A stretch of DNA of 64,000 nucleotides. Source: Nonomuraea sp. SYSU D8015 (lineage in GTDB: Bacteria; Actinomycetota; Actinomycetes; Streptosporangiales; Streptosporangiaceae). Of this stretch, positions 1-9,200 are shown piece by piece. The stretch's first letter is position 1. Each line of letters begins with the position of its first letter. The notes beneath the pieces are model-generated. The model searched no databases and was not told where the DNA came from. It saw only the letters and a program-made list of their open reading frames with translations. The DNA lies in assembly GCF_008065375.1 (NCBI RefSeq), contig NZ_VJYI01000003.1, positions 496,001 to 560,000 on the forward strand. Reading direction: 5' to 3'. A program made the position numbers and the translations under genes.

Positions 1-383
1 TGACGCTGCCGGGCGGGAGCACGGTCGAGATCGTGGCCGTCCATCCCAACCCGCCGCTGGGCCGGATGGAGCAGGAGTGGAACGCCGCCCTCCGCACCCT
101 GCCCTCGCCCTCCCCCTCGGCGATCCGGGTGCTGGCCGGCGACTTCAACGCCAGCCTCGACCACCGCGCCTTCCGCGACCTGCTGAGCCGCGGCTACGTG
201 GACGCGGCCGACCAGGTGGGCAAGGGGCTGATCCCGACCTGGCCGAACTTCCGGGGCTTCCCCACCATCATCGCCATCGACCACGTCGTGGCGGACCGGC
301 GGGTGGGCGTGCGGCGGGTCGAGGTCGCGGACGTGCCCGGCACCGACCACCGCGGCGTCTTCGCCGAACTCCGCCTCCCATAG
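1..383 (+). CDS. Endonuclease/exonuclease/phosphatase family protein, C-terminal part
   Basis: The reading frame is already open at base 3, so the gene starts outside the window. The visible part of about 126 residues carries two late hallmarks of the EEP (DNase I-like) fold: LAGDFNAS, matching the conserved GDFN that binds metal and phosphate, and GTDHRGVFAEL near the end, matching the SDHRPV motif with the catalytic histidine. An AIDHVVAD segment precedes it, as is usual. The family hydrolyses phosphodiester or phosphomonoester bonds; the substrate cannot be told from this fragment. Several actinobacterial members have membrane helices upstream, which cannot be checked here. Confidence 0.85.
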   Translation, partial: TLPGGSTVEIVAVHPNPPLGRMEQEWNAALRTLPSPSPSAIRVLAGDFNASLDHRAFRDLLSRGYVDAADQVGKGLIPTWPNFRGFPTIIAIDHVVADRRVGVRRVEVADVPGTDHRGVFAELRLP

Positions 384-697
384 CACCTGCCGCCCGCTGG
401 CGATGGACGGCCGTCGCACGCGCGCCGCCCCCGGCGAACGCGCCGTCGCGCTCATCCTGCCCTCCGGCCGTTAGGGGTCCCGGCCGACGCCGGGCAGCGG
501 CACCGCAGTACGCCTCAGGCTCGCGCTGACCCGATCAGGCGGACGCACCGGGCGAGACGCCCGTACGGTGCGGCGCGAAGGCCGCGCGGGCGGTGCCCTT
601 GGCCGAAGGCCGCACGCTGCGGGCGTGATGTGGAGCGCCGGGTGGGAAGGCGAGTGGGGCGACACGGCCTTCATACGCCCGCGGGAGGCTTGGGCGG
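384..697. other. Intergenic region without recognisable gene
   Basis: About 310 bases between the phosphoesterase and a tandem repeat. The stretch is very GC-rich and open in several frames, but none of the translations looks like a protein (runs of Arg, Pro and Gly only). No promoter or operator could be identified with confidence. Confidence 0.5.
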
Positions 698-781
698 GGC
701 GGAGTCGTTCATGCGACGGTGCCCGCCCCTCGGATGGAGGGCGGAGGCGTTCATGCGACGGCGCCCGCCCCTCGGATGGGG
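698..781. repeat. Two-copy 42-bp tandem repeat
   Basis: Two adjacent near-identical 42-base units (698-739 and 740-781) share the core GTTCATGCGACGG followed by GCCCGCCCCTCGGATGG. They differ at only a few positions. The second copy contributes the left arm of the hairpin at 759-791, so the duplication may have copied an older terminator half. It lies just downstream of the DUF397-like gene. Confidence 0.8.
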
Positions 782-791
782 GCGGGCGCCG
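759..791 (-). terminator. Perfect 13-bp hairpin, probable terminator of the DUF397-like gene
   Basis: Arms CGGCGCCCGCCCC (759-771) and its exact complement (779-791) enclose a 7-base loop. It sits 25 bases beyond the stop of the minus-strand gene. No T-run follows, as is common for actinobacterial terminators, so function is inferred from position and stem stability. Confidence 0.55.
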
Positions 792-815
792 TGGTGCGGC
801 TGGGGAAAGCGGCCG

Positions 816-1004
816 TCAGGCCACGTGATCCTCTGCCTCGCGCTCCAGCGTCCTGAGGTCGAACGCGCCCGACTTGACCGCCGTGGTGAACGCCTCCCAG
901 TCGTGCCGGGGGACCTCGAACACCACGTCGGGGTTGTCGACGTGGACGAGCTCCACGTGGTCGTTGATCCGCTTGGCCGCGACGCGGCCGGCGTCATGGG
1001 TCAT
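816..1004 (-). CDS. DUF397-like small protein
   Basis: A 62-residue protein. The segment from about residue 17 to 47, with VDNPDVVFEVPRHDWEAF followed by VKSGAFD, matches the C-terminal half of the DUF397 family (strand, W-x-A-F, then a G-x-FD end). DUF397 proteins are small actinobacterial proteins usually found beside XRE-type regulators such as BldB partners. No such partner is visible next door, so this may be an orphan. The ATG at 1004 is chosen because GGAAGG precedes it at good spacing; an in-frame ATG seven codons upstream is less well placed. The exact role is unknown. Confidence 0.6.
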   Translation of the reverse strand: MTHDAGRVAAKRINDHVELVHVDNPDVVFEVPRHDWEAFTTAVKSGAFDLRTLEREAEDHVA

Positions 1005-1179
1005 GCCGGTTCCTTCCGTGAACACTGCGGAGGTCCAGCCCCGGCCGTCCGTTCGCAGGAGGACCGGGGCGGTTGCGGGCAGACTGCCATCTGTTCGGGG
1101 GCACCGGCCACCGGTTCCGGTGTGCGGGCGGGTGACAAAACCCCAACGCGGGAGTCGATCCTTTTCTCTCGGTGCAAGA

Positions 1180-2376
1180 AACCGACAGCACCAGGCGCGT
1201 CACGGCCCGCCCGGGCCAGCCGGTGGCACGCAGGGTGGCCAGTTCCGCGTCGCGTTCCCGTACGCCGAGATAGAGCACGTCGGCCACGGCCAGCGCGCCG
1301 AGCGCGAACATGATCGCGATCGCCGCGTCGTCCGCGGGCCTGGCCTGCACCACGATCGCCTCGCCGAGCAGCGAGCCGACGACCCGGCCGCGGAAGCCGT
1401 ACGTGACCACGAGCAGCACGCTGAGCGCGAACACGCACAGCATGAGTGTGACGGCGCCGAGCATCGTCCGGCCCGGCACCCTGGCCGGCCCCGCCAGGGC
1501 CAGCCCGGTCACGCCTCGCGGCGATCGGGCCCGGCGCGGGGCCCGCACCGCGGTGCGCACGGCCCCGATCGGCGGCACGGTGGAGGCCCGCCAGGCCGGG
1601 ACCGCCCTGGCGGCGAGCGCCAGGACCACGGCGGCGGGCACGGCCAGCAGCGCGCGCGGCAGCGACGCCTCCAGGCCGGACCACGACGACAGCGGTACGG
1701 CGAGCCCGGCCGCCAGCAGCCCGGCGACCAGCCCGATCGCGCCCACTTCCCACAACACCACCCCGAACAGCTTGCGCCGCGACCAGCCGAGACAGGACAG
1801 CACGCCCAGCTCCGTCCGCCGGGTGCTGACCATGGCGGAGGCGGCGTTCAGCACGAACAGCCCGCACACCGCCAGGATGAGCAGGAACAGCACCACCGAC
1901 TTGCGGTCGGCCTCGTCCAGGATGCGGTAGGCCGCGCCCTTGCCGACCCAGCCCTCCTGGAGGGTGAGCGGCGGGCGGCCGTACGAGCCGGCGGGCAGCG
2001 CGACGGTGACCGTCGACGGCGAGGCGCCCATGGTGATGTCCACCTCCAGACCGGTGGCGGCCACGATCTGCTGGGCCACCTGGGCGATGCGCTCCCTGCT
2101 CACGGCGTCGGGCCCGGTCACGCCGGACACGCGGACCCTGACCACGCTCAGCGGCGCCGCGCCGAGGCCGCTCTTCCGGTCCCGTTCGGCGATCTTGGCC
2201 AGGCCGCCGAGGTCGGTGAGCAGGAGCGGCGGCGCCTGGAGGTAGCCGGCCACGTTGTCGGTGGGCAGCAGGTCCTGCGCCTGTCCGAGGTCGCCGAGCA
2301 GGCGACGGGGATCGCCGTGGCCGAGAACGAGCAGGACCGCGCCGGCTGACGGCCGGGTCTGGGAGGATCCCGCCAT
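1180..2376 (-). pseudogene. Truncated FtsX/MacB-type ABC transporter permease
   Basis: The frame encodes the end of a periplasmic-type domain, three membrane segments of a first FtsX module (containing STRRTELGVLSCLGWSRRKL, typical of the cytoplasmic loop), then the start of a second module ending in RERDAELATLRATGWPGRAV. It lacks the N-terminal transmembrane anchor. The last helices are replaced at about 1180 by unrelated sequence rich in Pro, Arg and Cys. Family members are 400 to 900 residues with complete modules and an ATPase partner, which is absent here. The frame's first ATG overlaps the divergent DUF6461 start through a shared CATG. I read it as a decayed permease, not a working gene. 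Confidence 0.7.
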
Positions 2377-2944
2377 GATCGTGAGAAGCGCGACGGCGGC
2401 GACGTACGAATGGCTCTACCAGGAGTACACCGCCGACGAAACCTGGCTCTGCGCGGCCTTCGTCAAGAACGTGCGCCCCGAAGAGGCCTTACGCCGGATC
2501 GGCGTCACCCCCAGCCCCTTCACGGGCGACTACGGCTTCGGCGTCACGGCCTTCGCCGCCACCGGCGGGACCGCCCTGGTGGAGGTCGGCTGGGGTGAGA
2601 TCGTCTACCACCGCGCTGACGTGCTGTCGGCGGGATCGGCGGCCGCCGCGGTGGCGGTGAGCTCCGACAGCGCCGACTTCACCTACTGCGGGGACGGCCG
2701 GCCGATCACCACCTTCAGCCTGTACGAATGCCGCTCCCGTCAGGGCGCCGAGCCGGACCGGCTGGCCGCCGACCTGCAGGACCTCGGCATGGACACCGAC
2801 TTCACGGACCCGGGCTGGAGGGGCGCGCCGGTCGCGGCCGCCCTGGCGCTCGCCGAGCGGGCCACCGGCGTCCACCTGTCGCCCGCACACTACGCCGCCC
2901 CGGCCCTGTACGGATCCACGGAGCACCTCGACCCTTACGTCTGA
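2375..2944 (+). CDS. DUF6461 family protein
   Basis: A 189-residue soluble protein starting MIVRSATAATYEWLYQ, with no signal peptide or membrane segment. The order of features (aromatic N-terminus, CAAFVKNVRPEEALRRIG, then acidic glycine-rich strands such as GDYGFGVTAFAATGGTALVEVG, and a C-terminal helix with ALALAERATGVHLS) matches the uncharacterised actinobacterial DUF6461 family. GGGAGGA lies 8 bases upstream of the ATG and fixes the start. The fold resembles immunity or sensor-like proteins, but no function is established. Confidence 0.65.
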   Translation: MIVRSATAATYEWLYQEYTADETWLCAAFVKNVRPEEALRRIGVTPSPFTGDYGFGVTAFAATGGTALVEVGWGEIVYHRADVLSAGSAAAAVAVSSDSADFTYCGDGRPITTFSLYECRSRQGAEPDRLAADLQDLGMDTDFTDPGWRGAPVAAALALAERATGVHLSPAHYAAPALYGSTEHLDPYV

Positions 2945-3024
2945 CCCGTGGTGACCTGTGTGGCAAGAGAGGGTCAAGCGGCTGTAAGAGCCTTTTAAGT
3001 CAGGAGTTAGTGGAGAGCTCTAAC

Positions 3025-3072
3025 GTGACGGAGCAAACACAACACACCACCACACAGAGGTACACAACATGA
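3025..3072 (+). CDS. Possible 15-residue leader peptide
   Basis: A GTG start preceded by GGAG with 9-base spacing opens a 15-codon frame rich in Thr and Gln (MTEQTQHTTTQRYTT). Its TGA overlaps the ATG of the next tiny frame (ATGA). It lies just after an imperfect palindrome, GTTAGTGGAGAGCTCTAAC (3006-3024). No known leader family is recognised. The case rests on ribosome-binding site, coupling and position ahead of a regulator. Confidence 0.3.
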   Translation: MTEQTQHTTTQRYTT

Positions 3073-3128
3073 CCTTGACCCCAGAGCGGGCAAAAGTCAC
3101 CCAGACCCGGAGTGTTCGCATCACGTAA
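3069..3128 (+). CDS. Possible 19-residue coupled small peptide
   Basis: The ATG overlaps the stop of the preceding tiny frame by four bases. The frame encodes 19 residues (MTLTPERAKVTQTRSVRIT), preceded by CAGAGG. It ends 92 bases before the ArsR-type regulator start. Two coupled miniature frames ahead of a regulator could act as an attenuator, but chance cannot be excluded at this length. Confidence 0.3.
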   Translation: MTLTPERAKVTQTRSVRIT

Positions 3129-3220
3129 GGGACGCGAATCCTCCGTCCATGTCATCCGTGTCTACCGTCCAACCTGTGGGGGCCCAAGTAATAAGCACCA
3201 ATGTGTGGAGTGAACTACGC

Positions 3221-4177
3221 GTGAGCTCCACACCTCGGCTGTACATCTCGCTTTCTCCCAACGTGACCGCCCTCGCCATGATCGCCGACGCCCTGGCAGG
3301 CCGTCGTCGCGGCCTGCCGGAGCTCTGGCGCAGCGCGCTCGGTTCGCGCGTCGGACGGCGCGGCCACGAGGCGGTTCGCCCGCTGGCCGCGCCCGGACAC
3401 TCCGTCGCGCCCGACAGCGTCGTGCCGCTCACGCCCGTCGACGGCGACGTCTCCGTCGAGGAGCAGGTCGGGGTCCTGCACGACACCCCGCCCGAGGCGC
3501 TGATCGCGGACCTGGAGCGCACGTTCGGCCCGGGGCCGCTCCCGGCCCACTGGCGGCCGGCCGCCGAGCGGCCCGCCCGCTGGCTGCACGGCTACGCCGA
3601 GGCCGTCACCGACGTGTGGAACACCGCCGAACCCCTGTGGCGGCGCGCCCGCCCGCTGCTCGACAAAGAGGTCGAGCGCGTCGGCGTCGCGACCGTGCGC
3701 GGCGGGCCCGAGTTGCTGCTCGGCTCGCTCACCGGCCGCATCGCGTACGGCGAAGGCCGCCTGCTCATCTCCGACCTCGAACCCGGCTCGTTCGAGCTCG
3801 GCGACCGCAAGATCGTCCTGGTCCCGATGCTGGCCGGCAAGGACGCGTTGATCGTCAGCCTGGACCACCCGGAGGCGGTGTGGATCGCCTACCCCGTCCC
3901 CGGAGCGGACTCGCTGTGGCGCCGTCCGGCCGCGCCCGCGATGGACGAGCTGTCGGCACTGGTCGGGCCGGTCCGCGCGGGCCTGCTCTCCGCGCTGGAG
4001 CAGCCCATGACCATGTCCAGGCTGGCGACGGACATGAACCTCGCGCCGAGCGGGCTCACCTACCACTGCGACCGGCTCCGTGCCGGGCGGCTCATCACCA
4101 GGGAGCGCCGCGGCCGGGAGGTGTGGATCGCCCGCACTCATCGGGCCGAGGAACTGCTGGAGCTGTTCCGGCGCTGA
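3221..4177 (+). CDS. ArsR-family winged-helix transcriptional regulator
   Basis: About 318 residues. The first 230 form an unassigned sensor-type domain, including a segment of strands with LLLGSLTGRIAYGEGRLLIS. The last 80 form a winged-helix DNA-binding domain: SALVGPVRAGLLSALEQPMT, then STA-like MSRLATDMNLAPSGLTYHCD as recognition helix, then ITRERRGREVWIART as wing. This order, long N-terminal region and C-terminal ArsR-type domain, is common in actinobacteria. GTG at 3221 is preferred because GGAG precedes it by 10 bases; in-frame starts up to 3149 exist. No metal-binding cysteines are seen, so classical metal sensing is unlikely. The target is unknown. Confidence 0.75.
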   Translation: MSSTPRLYISLSPNVTALAMIADALAGRRRGLPELWRSALGSRVGRRGHEAVRPLAAPGHSVAPDSVVPLTPVDGDVSVEEQVGVLHDTPPEALIADLERTFGPGPLPAHWRPAAERPARWLHGYAEAVTDVWNTAEPLWRRARPLLDKEVERVGVATVRGGPELLLGSLTGRIAYGEGRLLISDLEPGSFELGDRKIVLVPMLAGKDALIVSLDHPEAVWIAYPVPGADSLWRRPAAPAMDELSALVGPVRAGLLSALEQPMTMSRLATDMNLAPSGLTYHCDRLRAGRLITRERRGREVWIARTHRAEELLELFRR

Positions 4178-4414
4178 CGGAGCACGCGGGGATGGCCGGG
4201 CATGTCGCAAGGTGCCCTCGTACCCCTGCGCCATGCCCGCCACTCCGAAGTCGACCAGGTCAGGCCCAGGACCGGAGGCAATTTCAAGTTTTTTGTAAGC
4301 GTCCGACCGAATTGACGGTTACGGCCCTCCAACGGCGCGGCGCAGGCGGCCGAACTGGGCACGTACGGCGACTTCTCGCGAATGTTCGAGCGCAGCGCTG
4401 CGCTACAGCTGGAC

Positions 4415-5128
4415 CTACTGAGCCAGCAGGGCGAAGCGGCGGGCGGTCGCCCTGAGCGGGCGCCCGCGCTCCATGTCGGCGTGCAGGGCGCGCAGCCGGG
4501 AGGAGTACGTGTCCACGTCGAAGTCCGGCACCTGCCAGGAGATCACCCGGAGGAACAGGACGAGTGCGCCGATGTCGTGGAACGTGGTGGTGAAGCTCGC
4601 CTCCTGGCTCCAGATGACCTCCAGTCCGGCGCTCGCCGCGGTGAGGTCCCAGTCGCGGTCCTCGTGCGGCGGGCCGCCCAGCGCCTCGTTGATCTCCTCC
4701 AGGTCGCGGCCGGCGACCTGCTGGGTCACGAACGTGCCGCCGGGGGCCAGGAGGCGGCGGATCTCGCGCGGGTCGTACGCCGTGTGGCGGCTGACGACCA
4801 GGTCGAAGGAGCCGTCGGGGAGCGCCGTGGCGGACTCGGCCACTTCGACGCCCAGCGGCTCGAGGCGGCGGCGGGCGACCGGGACATTCGGCGGATGGCT
4901 CTCGGTGGCGGTGGTGCGGGGCGGGAGCGGCGCCAGGGACGCCAGCAGCTCGCCGCCCCCGGTGCCGAGGTCGAGCAGGGCCTTGGTCTTCGGCAGCCGG
5001 TCGCGGACGAGGTGCTCGTAGTCCCACGGCAGGGTGCCGTCGTCGGTGACGCGCCCGCGGAACATGGTGAAGTCCCAGCCTTCGAACGGTGTGGTGAGCG
5101 CCTCGTGGATCAGCTTCTCGTAGCCCAT
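4415..5128 (-). CDS. Class I SAM-dependent methyltransferase
   Basis: A soluble Rossmann-type methyltransferase of about 237 residues. Motif I is LLDLGTGGGELLASLA (SAM binding). The acidic residue of motif II falls in TTATESHPPNV, motif III is around DGSFDLVVSRHTAYD, and APGGTFVTQQV is the post-III strand. The C-terminal part (FHDIGALVLFLRVISWQVPDF) is typical of small-molecule methyltransferases of this clade. The start is taken at 5128 (MGYEKLIHEAL) because homologous N-termini usually begin there; in-frame ATGs at 5140 and 5170 are possible. It sits 58 bases beyond the LacI stop on the same strand and could be read through from that operon, but no functional link is visible. Confidence 0.8.
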   Translation of the reverse strand: MGYEKLIHEALTTPFEGWDFTMFRGRVTDDGTLPWDYEHLVRDRLPKTKALLDLGTGGGELLASLAPLPPRTTATESHPPNVPVARRRLEPLGVEVAESATALPDGSFDLVVSRHTAYDPREIRRLLAPGGTFVTQQVAGRDLEEINEALGGPPHEDRDWDLTAASAGLEVIWSQEASFTTTFHDIGALVLFLRVISWQVPDFDVDTYSSRLRALHADMERGRPLRATARRFALLAQ

Positions 5129-5186
5129 GGGCGTGATCATGCCGTGCGGGTCCGCCCGTCCGCGCCTCATTTTCCGGTCGGGACCA

Positions 5187-6236
5187 TCATGCCGGCGGGC
5201 GGGGCGGGGTGCTTTCGCGTAGCACGACGTCGGCCGGGAGGCAGACGGAGGCGCTGTCCTCGTCCGACAGCGCGAGCCGCATCGCGGTCAGGCCGGCCTC
5301 GCGCAGCGGCACCGCCACCGACGTCAGCGCGGGCACCACGTCCACCGCCGAGCCGATGTCGTCGAACCCCGCCACCCCGATGTCGCGTCCGGGCACCACC
5401 CCGGCGTCGCGGAAGGCCGTCATGGCGCCGATGGCCATCACGTCGTTGACCGCGAACACCGCCTCCACGTCGTCGAACCCCCGCTCCACCAGCCGCCGCG
5501 CCGCGTCGTGGCCGCCCGCGCGGGTGAAGCCGGTCTCGATCGCGACCGGCTCCGGAGCCCCCGCCGCGCGCACGGCGGACAGGAAGCCGGCGTGCCGGTC
5601 GCGGGAGGTGCGGATCTCGGCGGGCGCGTGGAAGACGGCGAAGCGCCGGTAGCCGGCGTCGAGCAAAGCCCGCGCGAGCCGTTCCGCGCCGCCGTGGTTG
5701 TCGACGGTGACGGTGCTGAACGGCAGGTCGCGCTGGCTGATCATGACGACCCGCCCGCCGGCCGTGCGGTATTCGGCCAGCTCCTCCGTCAGCGAGTCGC
5801 GGGTGCCTGTGCCCTCGATGCGGCTGCCCGCGACGATGATGACGCGGGGCCGCTGCCCGCGCAGGGTCCTGACGATCTCCAGCTCCCGCTCCGGCGACCC
5901 GTCCGCCACCGCCATGGTGACGATGAGCTGCGCGGCCTCGGCGGCCTGGGTGACCCCGGCGGCGATCGAGGAGAAGTAGGGGTCGGCCACGTCGCGGATC
6001 ACCAGCGCGACGGTCCTGGTGGAGCCCTTGGCGATGGCCTGGGCCGACAGGTGGGGCTCGTAGCCGAGCTTGGCCGCCGCCGCCCGGACCCGGGAGGCGT
6101 TCTCCGATCTGACGTTGCGCGCGCTGCCGTTGAGCGCGCGCGACGCCGTGGCGATCGAGACGCCGGCCTCCCGGGCGACGTCGTGCAGGGTCGGCGGGGA
6201 GGAGTGAGCCATCGACCCGTCATCCATACTGGTCAT
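5187..6236 (-). CDS. LacI-family transcriptional regulator
   Basis: A 349-residue LacI/GalR repressor. The N-terminal HTH is LHDVAREAGVSIATASRALN, followed by the hinge helix (RVRAAAAKLGYEPHLSAQA). A periplasmic-binding-protein-like sugar domain comes next (VALVIRDVADPYFSSIAAGV, then VFAVNDVMAIGAMTAF and GVAGFDDIGSA). ATG 6236 overlaps the stop of the upstream beta-helix gene (ATGA), so it is translationally coupled; ATGs at 6227 and 6212 are alternatives. As the last gene of the sugar-importer operon it probably controls that operon in response to an oligosaccharide or derivative. It resembles the second LacI at 16765-17799 in general layout. Confidence 0.9.
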   Translation of the reverse strand: MTSMDDGSMAHSSPPTLHDVAREAGVSIATASRALNGSARNVRSENASRVRAAAAKLGYEPHLSAQAIAKGSTRTVALVIRDVADPYFSSIAAGVTQAAEAAQLIVTMAVADGSPERELEIVRTLRGQRPRVIIVAGSRIEGTGTRDSLTEELAEYRTAGGRVVMISQRDLPFSTVTVDNHGGAERLARALLDAGYRRFAVFHAPAEIRTSRDRHAGFLSAVRAAGAPEPVAIETGFTRAGGHDAARRLVERGFDDVEAVFAVNDVMAIGAMTAFRDAGVVPGRDIGVAGFDDIGSAVDVVPALTSVAVPLREAGLTAMRLALSDEDSASVCLPADVVLRESTPPRPPA

Positions 6237-9200
6237 TTTGTCACTAGCGTCAGTGGCTCGCTCCTGGTGGCGCCGGCTGCGTTCACCAGCTCGGCGACGT
6301 AGGTGTGCGTGCCCGCCGACCGGCCCGTCAGCGACGTGGCGGCGCTCTGGGCGTCCGGGGTGTCCGCGGCGAGCCGCTGGGTGTCGACGAGCACGCCGTC
6401 CTCGTAGAGCCGGTACGCGGTGGCGTTGGTGCCCCACCACATGTTCATGCGGATCGTGTAGTCGCCGTCGCCGTCCCAGTTGTCGGAGCCGAGCACGGGC
6501 TCTCCCGGGTTCGCGTCCTCGACCTCGACCTTCACCGACGTGGTGGCGGTGCGGCCGGCCTGGTTGAGCAGCTCGCCGGTGTAGACGTAGGTGCCGTTCC
6601 CGCGTCCGGTGACCGGGATCGACGTCTTCTGGGCGGACGGGGTCTTCGGGGTCAGGTCGCGCCTGGCGATCTCCTTGCCGTTCTCGTACAGGACGAAGAC
6701 GCTCGCGTTGACGCCGTGCCAGAGGTTCATGGTCACGTCGTACGTGCCGTCGTGCAGGCCGTGCTCCCAGCCGCTGGTCGTCGAGAGCGCGGCGGTGGCG
6801 GGCGGCGCGGTCGCGCCGTCCTGCGGCAGCCCCGGTCCCGTGACCGTGACCTCGTACGTGGCGTCGGCCGTGCCGTCCTCCGACACCACCTTGATCGTGA
6901 CCTCGGCGGGGATGGGGATGGCGGGCGACTTCGTCCCGGTCGTGACCGGGTGTCCCTGGACCGTGACGGCGGCCTTGGGGTTGAGCGCGGTGGGGGTGAA
7001 GGCGACGCGGTCGCCGGGGACGGCGAGGGTGTAGGCGCGCACGTCGGGGTCGAAGGCCGGGTCGAGGGTGCCCGCGTCGGGGACGAGGGCGGACAGGGTG
7101 GTGTCCTGGGCGAGCGGCCGCCGCTTGATCTGCAGGGTGTGGCCGCCCTCGGTGCCGTCCTCGGCGGTGACCACGATGCGGACGTCGGCGCCGGTGTCGC
7201 CGAGCGTGATCCGCCGCGTGGCCCGGGCGCCCTCGGTGCGCTCGCCGTCGATGGCCACGGAGCGGGCGAAGGGGCTGCGGGCCACGGCCGTCACCTCGAC
7301 CTCGGCCACCCGCGCGGGGACCTCGAGCATCATGTCCTCGGGCGCGCCCTCGCCGGTGTCGACGCTGAGCAGGGCGGTGTCGTCGCGGGCCAGTCCCACG
7401 CCTTGGGAGACCCGGATGTCGTCGAGGTCGATGGCGCCGTAGTTGCTGCTGTTGGCGTAGTAGTCGATCTGCGCCACGGTGTCCATCGGGTTCCTGAACG
7501 CGGCGTCGTCGAGGGCGCGGCGGCCGTCGATGAGCAGGTCGAAGCGCTGGTTCACGGTGTCGATCACGGCCGCGACGTGGTAGCGGCGGCCGGGCTCGTA
7601 GGAGCCCAGGGTCTTGGTGGTGGTGCCGGCGTAGGCGACGATCGTGTTCTTGGTGAACGCGACGCTGACGGCGTTCTGGCCGCCGGGGCCCCTGACGTAG
7701 GGGACGGCCCACCAGTGGTTGCCCGAGGTGTGGGCCTGCGGGCTCATGACGCTCGCCTCGACGGTCACGATGCCCTTCAGCGCGAACGCCTGCGCGAGGC
7801 TCGTGCTGCCGCTGTTCGCCGTACGGGTGAGGCGGGCCGTCTTGTCGCCGGTGACCTCGACGCTCCCGCCCGCGGCGCTCACCGTGAGGCCGTTGCCGCT
7901 GGTCAGAGGCCCGGCCGGCAGGTCGTCGAAGTCGTGCACCGCGATGAGGTCCGGCGTCGGGCGGACGAGGAGAAGCGCGCCGGCGTCGGTGGCCGTGGCC
8001 GGCTCGACCTTCAGGCCGGAGCGGGTCGCCGCCACGTGGCCGCCGGCCTCGGCGCGGATCGTGTACCCCTCCCCCATGGGCACGTTCTCCGCCGTGAAGC
8101 CGCCGTCGGCGCCGCTGGTGGCGGTGGCGAGCGCCTGGTCGCCGTCCTTGACGGTGACGGTCGCGCCGGGCAGCGGCTGGGCGGCCTGATCAAGCACCCG
8201 GCCGGTGACCGAGCCGACCACGCTGGTCGAGGCCAGGGTGAGGTGGACGGTGGCGACGTTGCCGAAACGCACGTCGACCGTTGTGGTGGCGCCGGCGTAG
8301 CCGTTCCTGGCGGCCGTGACCCGGACGCCGTCGGCGAACGGGATGGCGTGGAGCGCGAAGCGGCCGTCGGCGCCTGTTGTCGCGGTCACGCCGGCCCCGC
8401 TCGATGTCACGGTCACGGTCGCGCCGCTGATCGGGGCGCCGGACGGGCTGCGTACGGTGCCGATGACGGACTCGGTCGTGGCGCCCTCGGCGGTGGCGTA
8501 CTCGAAGGCGCCGATGTCGGGTCCGCCGTTGTAGAGGGTGGCGCCGGCGTAGTCGCGGCCGCCGTTCCCGGTGATCTCGGCGCCGGTGTCGATCGCCTGC
8601 GAGCCTGAGGTGACGCGCAGGCCGTGGGCGGTGGCGAGCTGGGGTCCCGTCTCCGGTGTGCCGTGGGGGCCGTCGAGCGGGGCGTCGGCGAAGCGCGGGC
8701 CGGCGACCACCGCGTCCTTGTCGGAGGCGGGGACGGCCAGGTCGGCGCCGCCGTACAGGTTGTGGCTGTAGGTGATGGTCGGGCTGGTCGTCAGGGTGGC
8801 GGCGGCGCGGGTCGAGTACAGGAGGTTGTTGGTGATGTCGTAGCGGGCTTCGAGGTAGCTGCCGTAGCCGTAGATGAGATAGGCGGATTTGTCGTTGTAA
8901 ATCGTGTTGTTGTAGATCTTCGCCGTGGCGGCCCGGTCGGAGTGCAGGTAGATCTGGTAGCGGGTGTTGCTCGCGATCACGTTGTTCCTGACGATCGCGT
9001 CGCCGAAGGCGAACTGGCACAGCAGCACGCCGTCACCATTGCCGTGCAGGTAGTTGTACTGCACGACCTGCCGCGTGGTGCCCTTGTCCGGGTCGATGCC
9101 GTTGGAGTCTGCGCCACCGGCCTTCTGCTGCGTCTCGTACACCTCGTTGAACTGGAACGTCACGTCGTCGGCGTAGTACGTCTCGATGCCGGAGGTCCCG

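Noticed and set aside
698..781. Tandem repeat as a possible CRISPR array.
   Set aside because: Only two adjacent units without spacers and no cas genes anywhere in the window.
4178..4414. Possible remnant of a sigma-factor-like gene (a frame reading TYGDFSRMFERSAALQL near 4370-4420).
   Set aside because: Too short, no second motif, and it overlaps the methyltransferase end; similarity could be chance.
5187..7712. An open frame continuing 490 codons upstream of the LacI gene in the same frame.
   Set aside because: The upstream part is antisense-like, Arg/His/Pro-only translation overlapping the well-supported beta-helix gene in another frame; the LacI start at 6236 has coupling to the upstream stop.
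6305..8608. A 767-codon plus-strand open frame opposite the beta-helix gene.
   Set aside because: A high-GC shadow: composition is Gly/Val/Arg/Asp only, with no domains, signal or ribosome-binding site.
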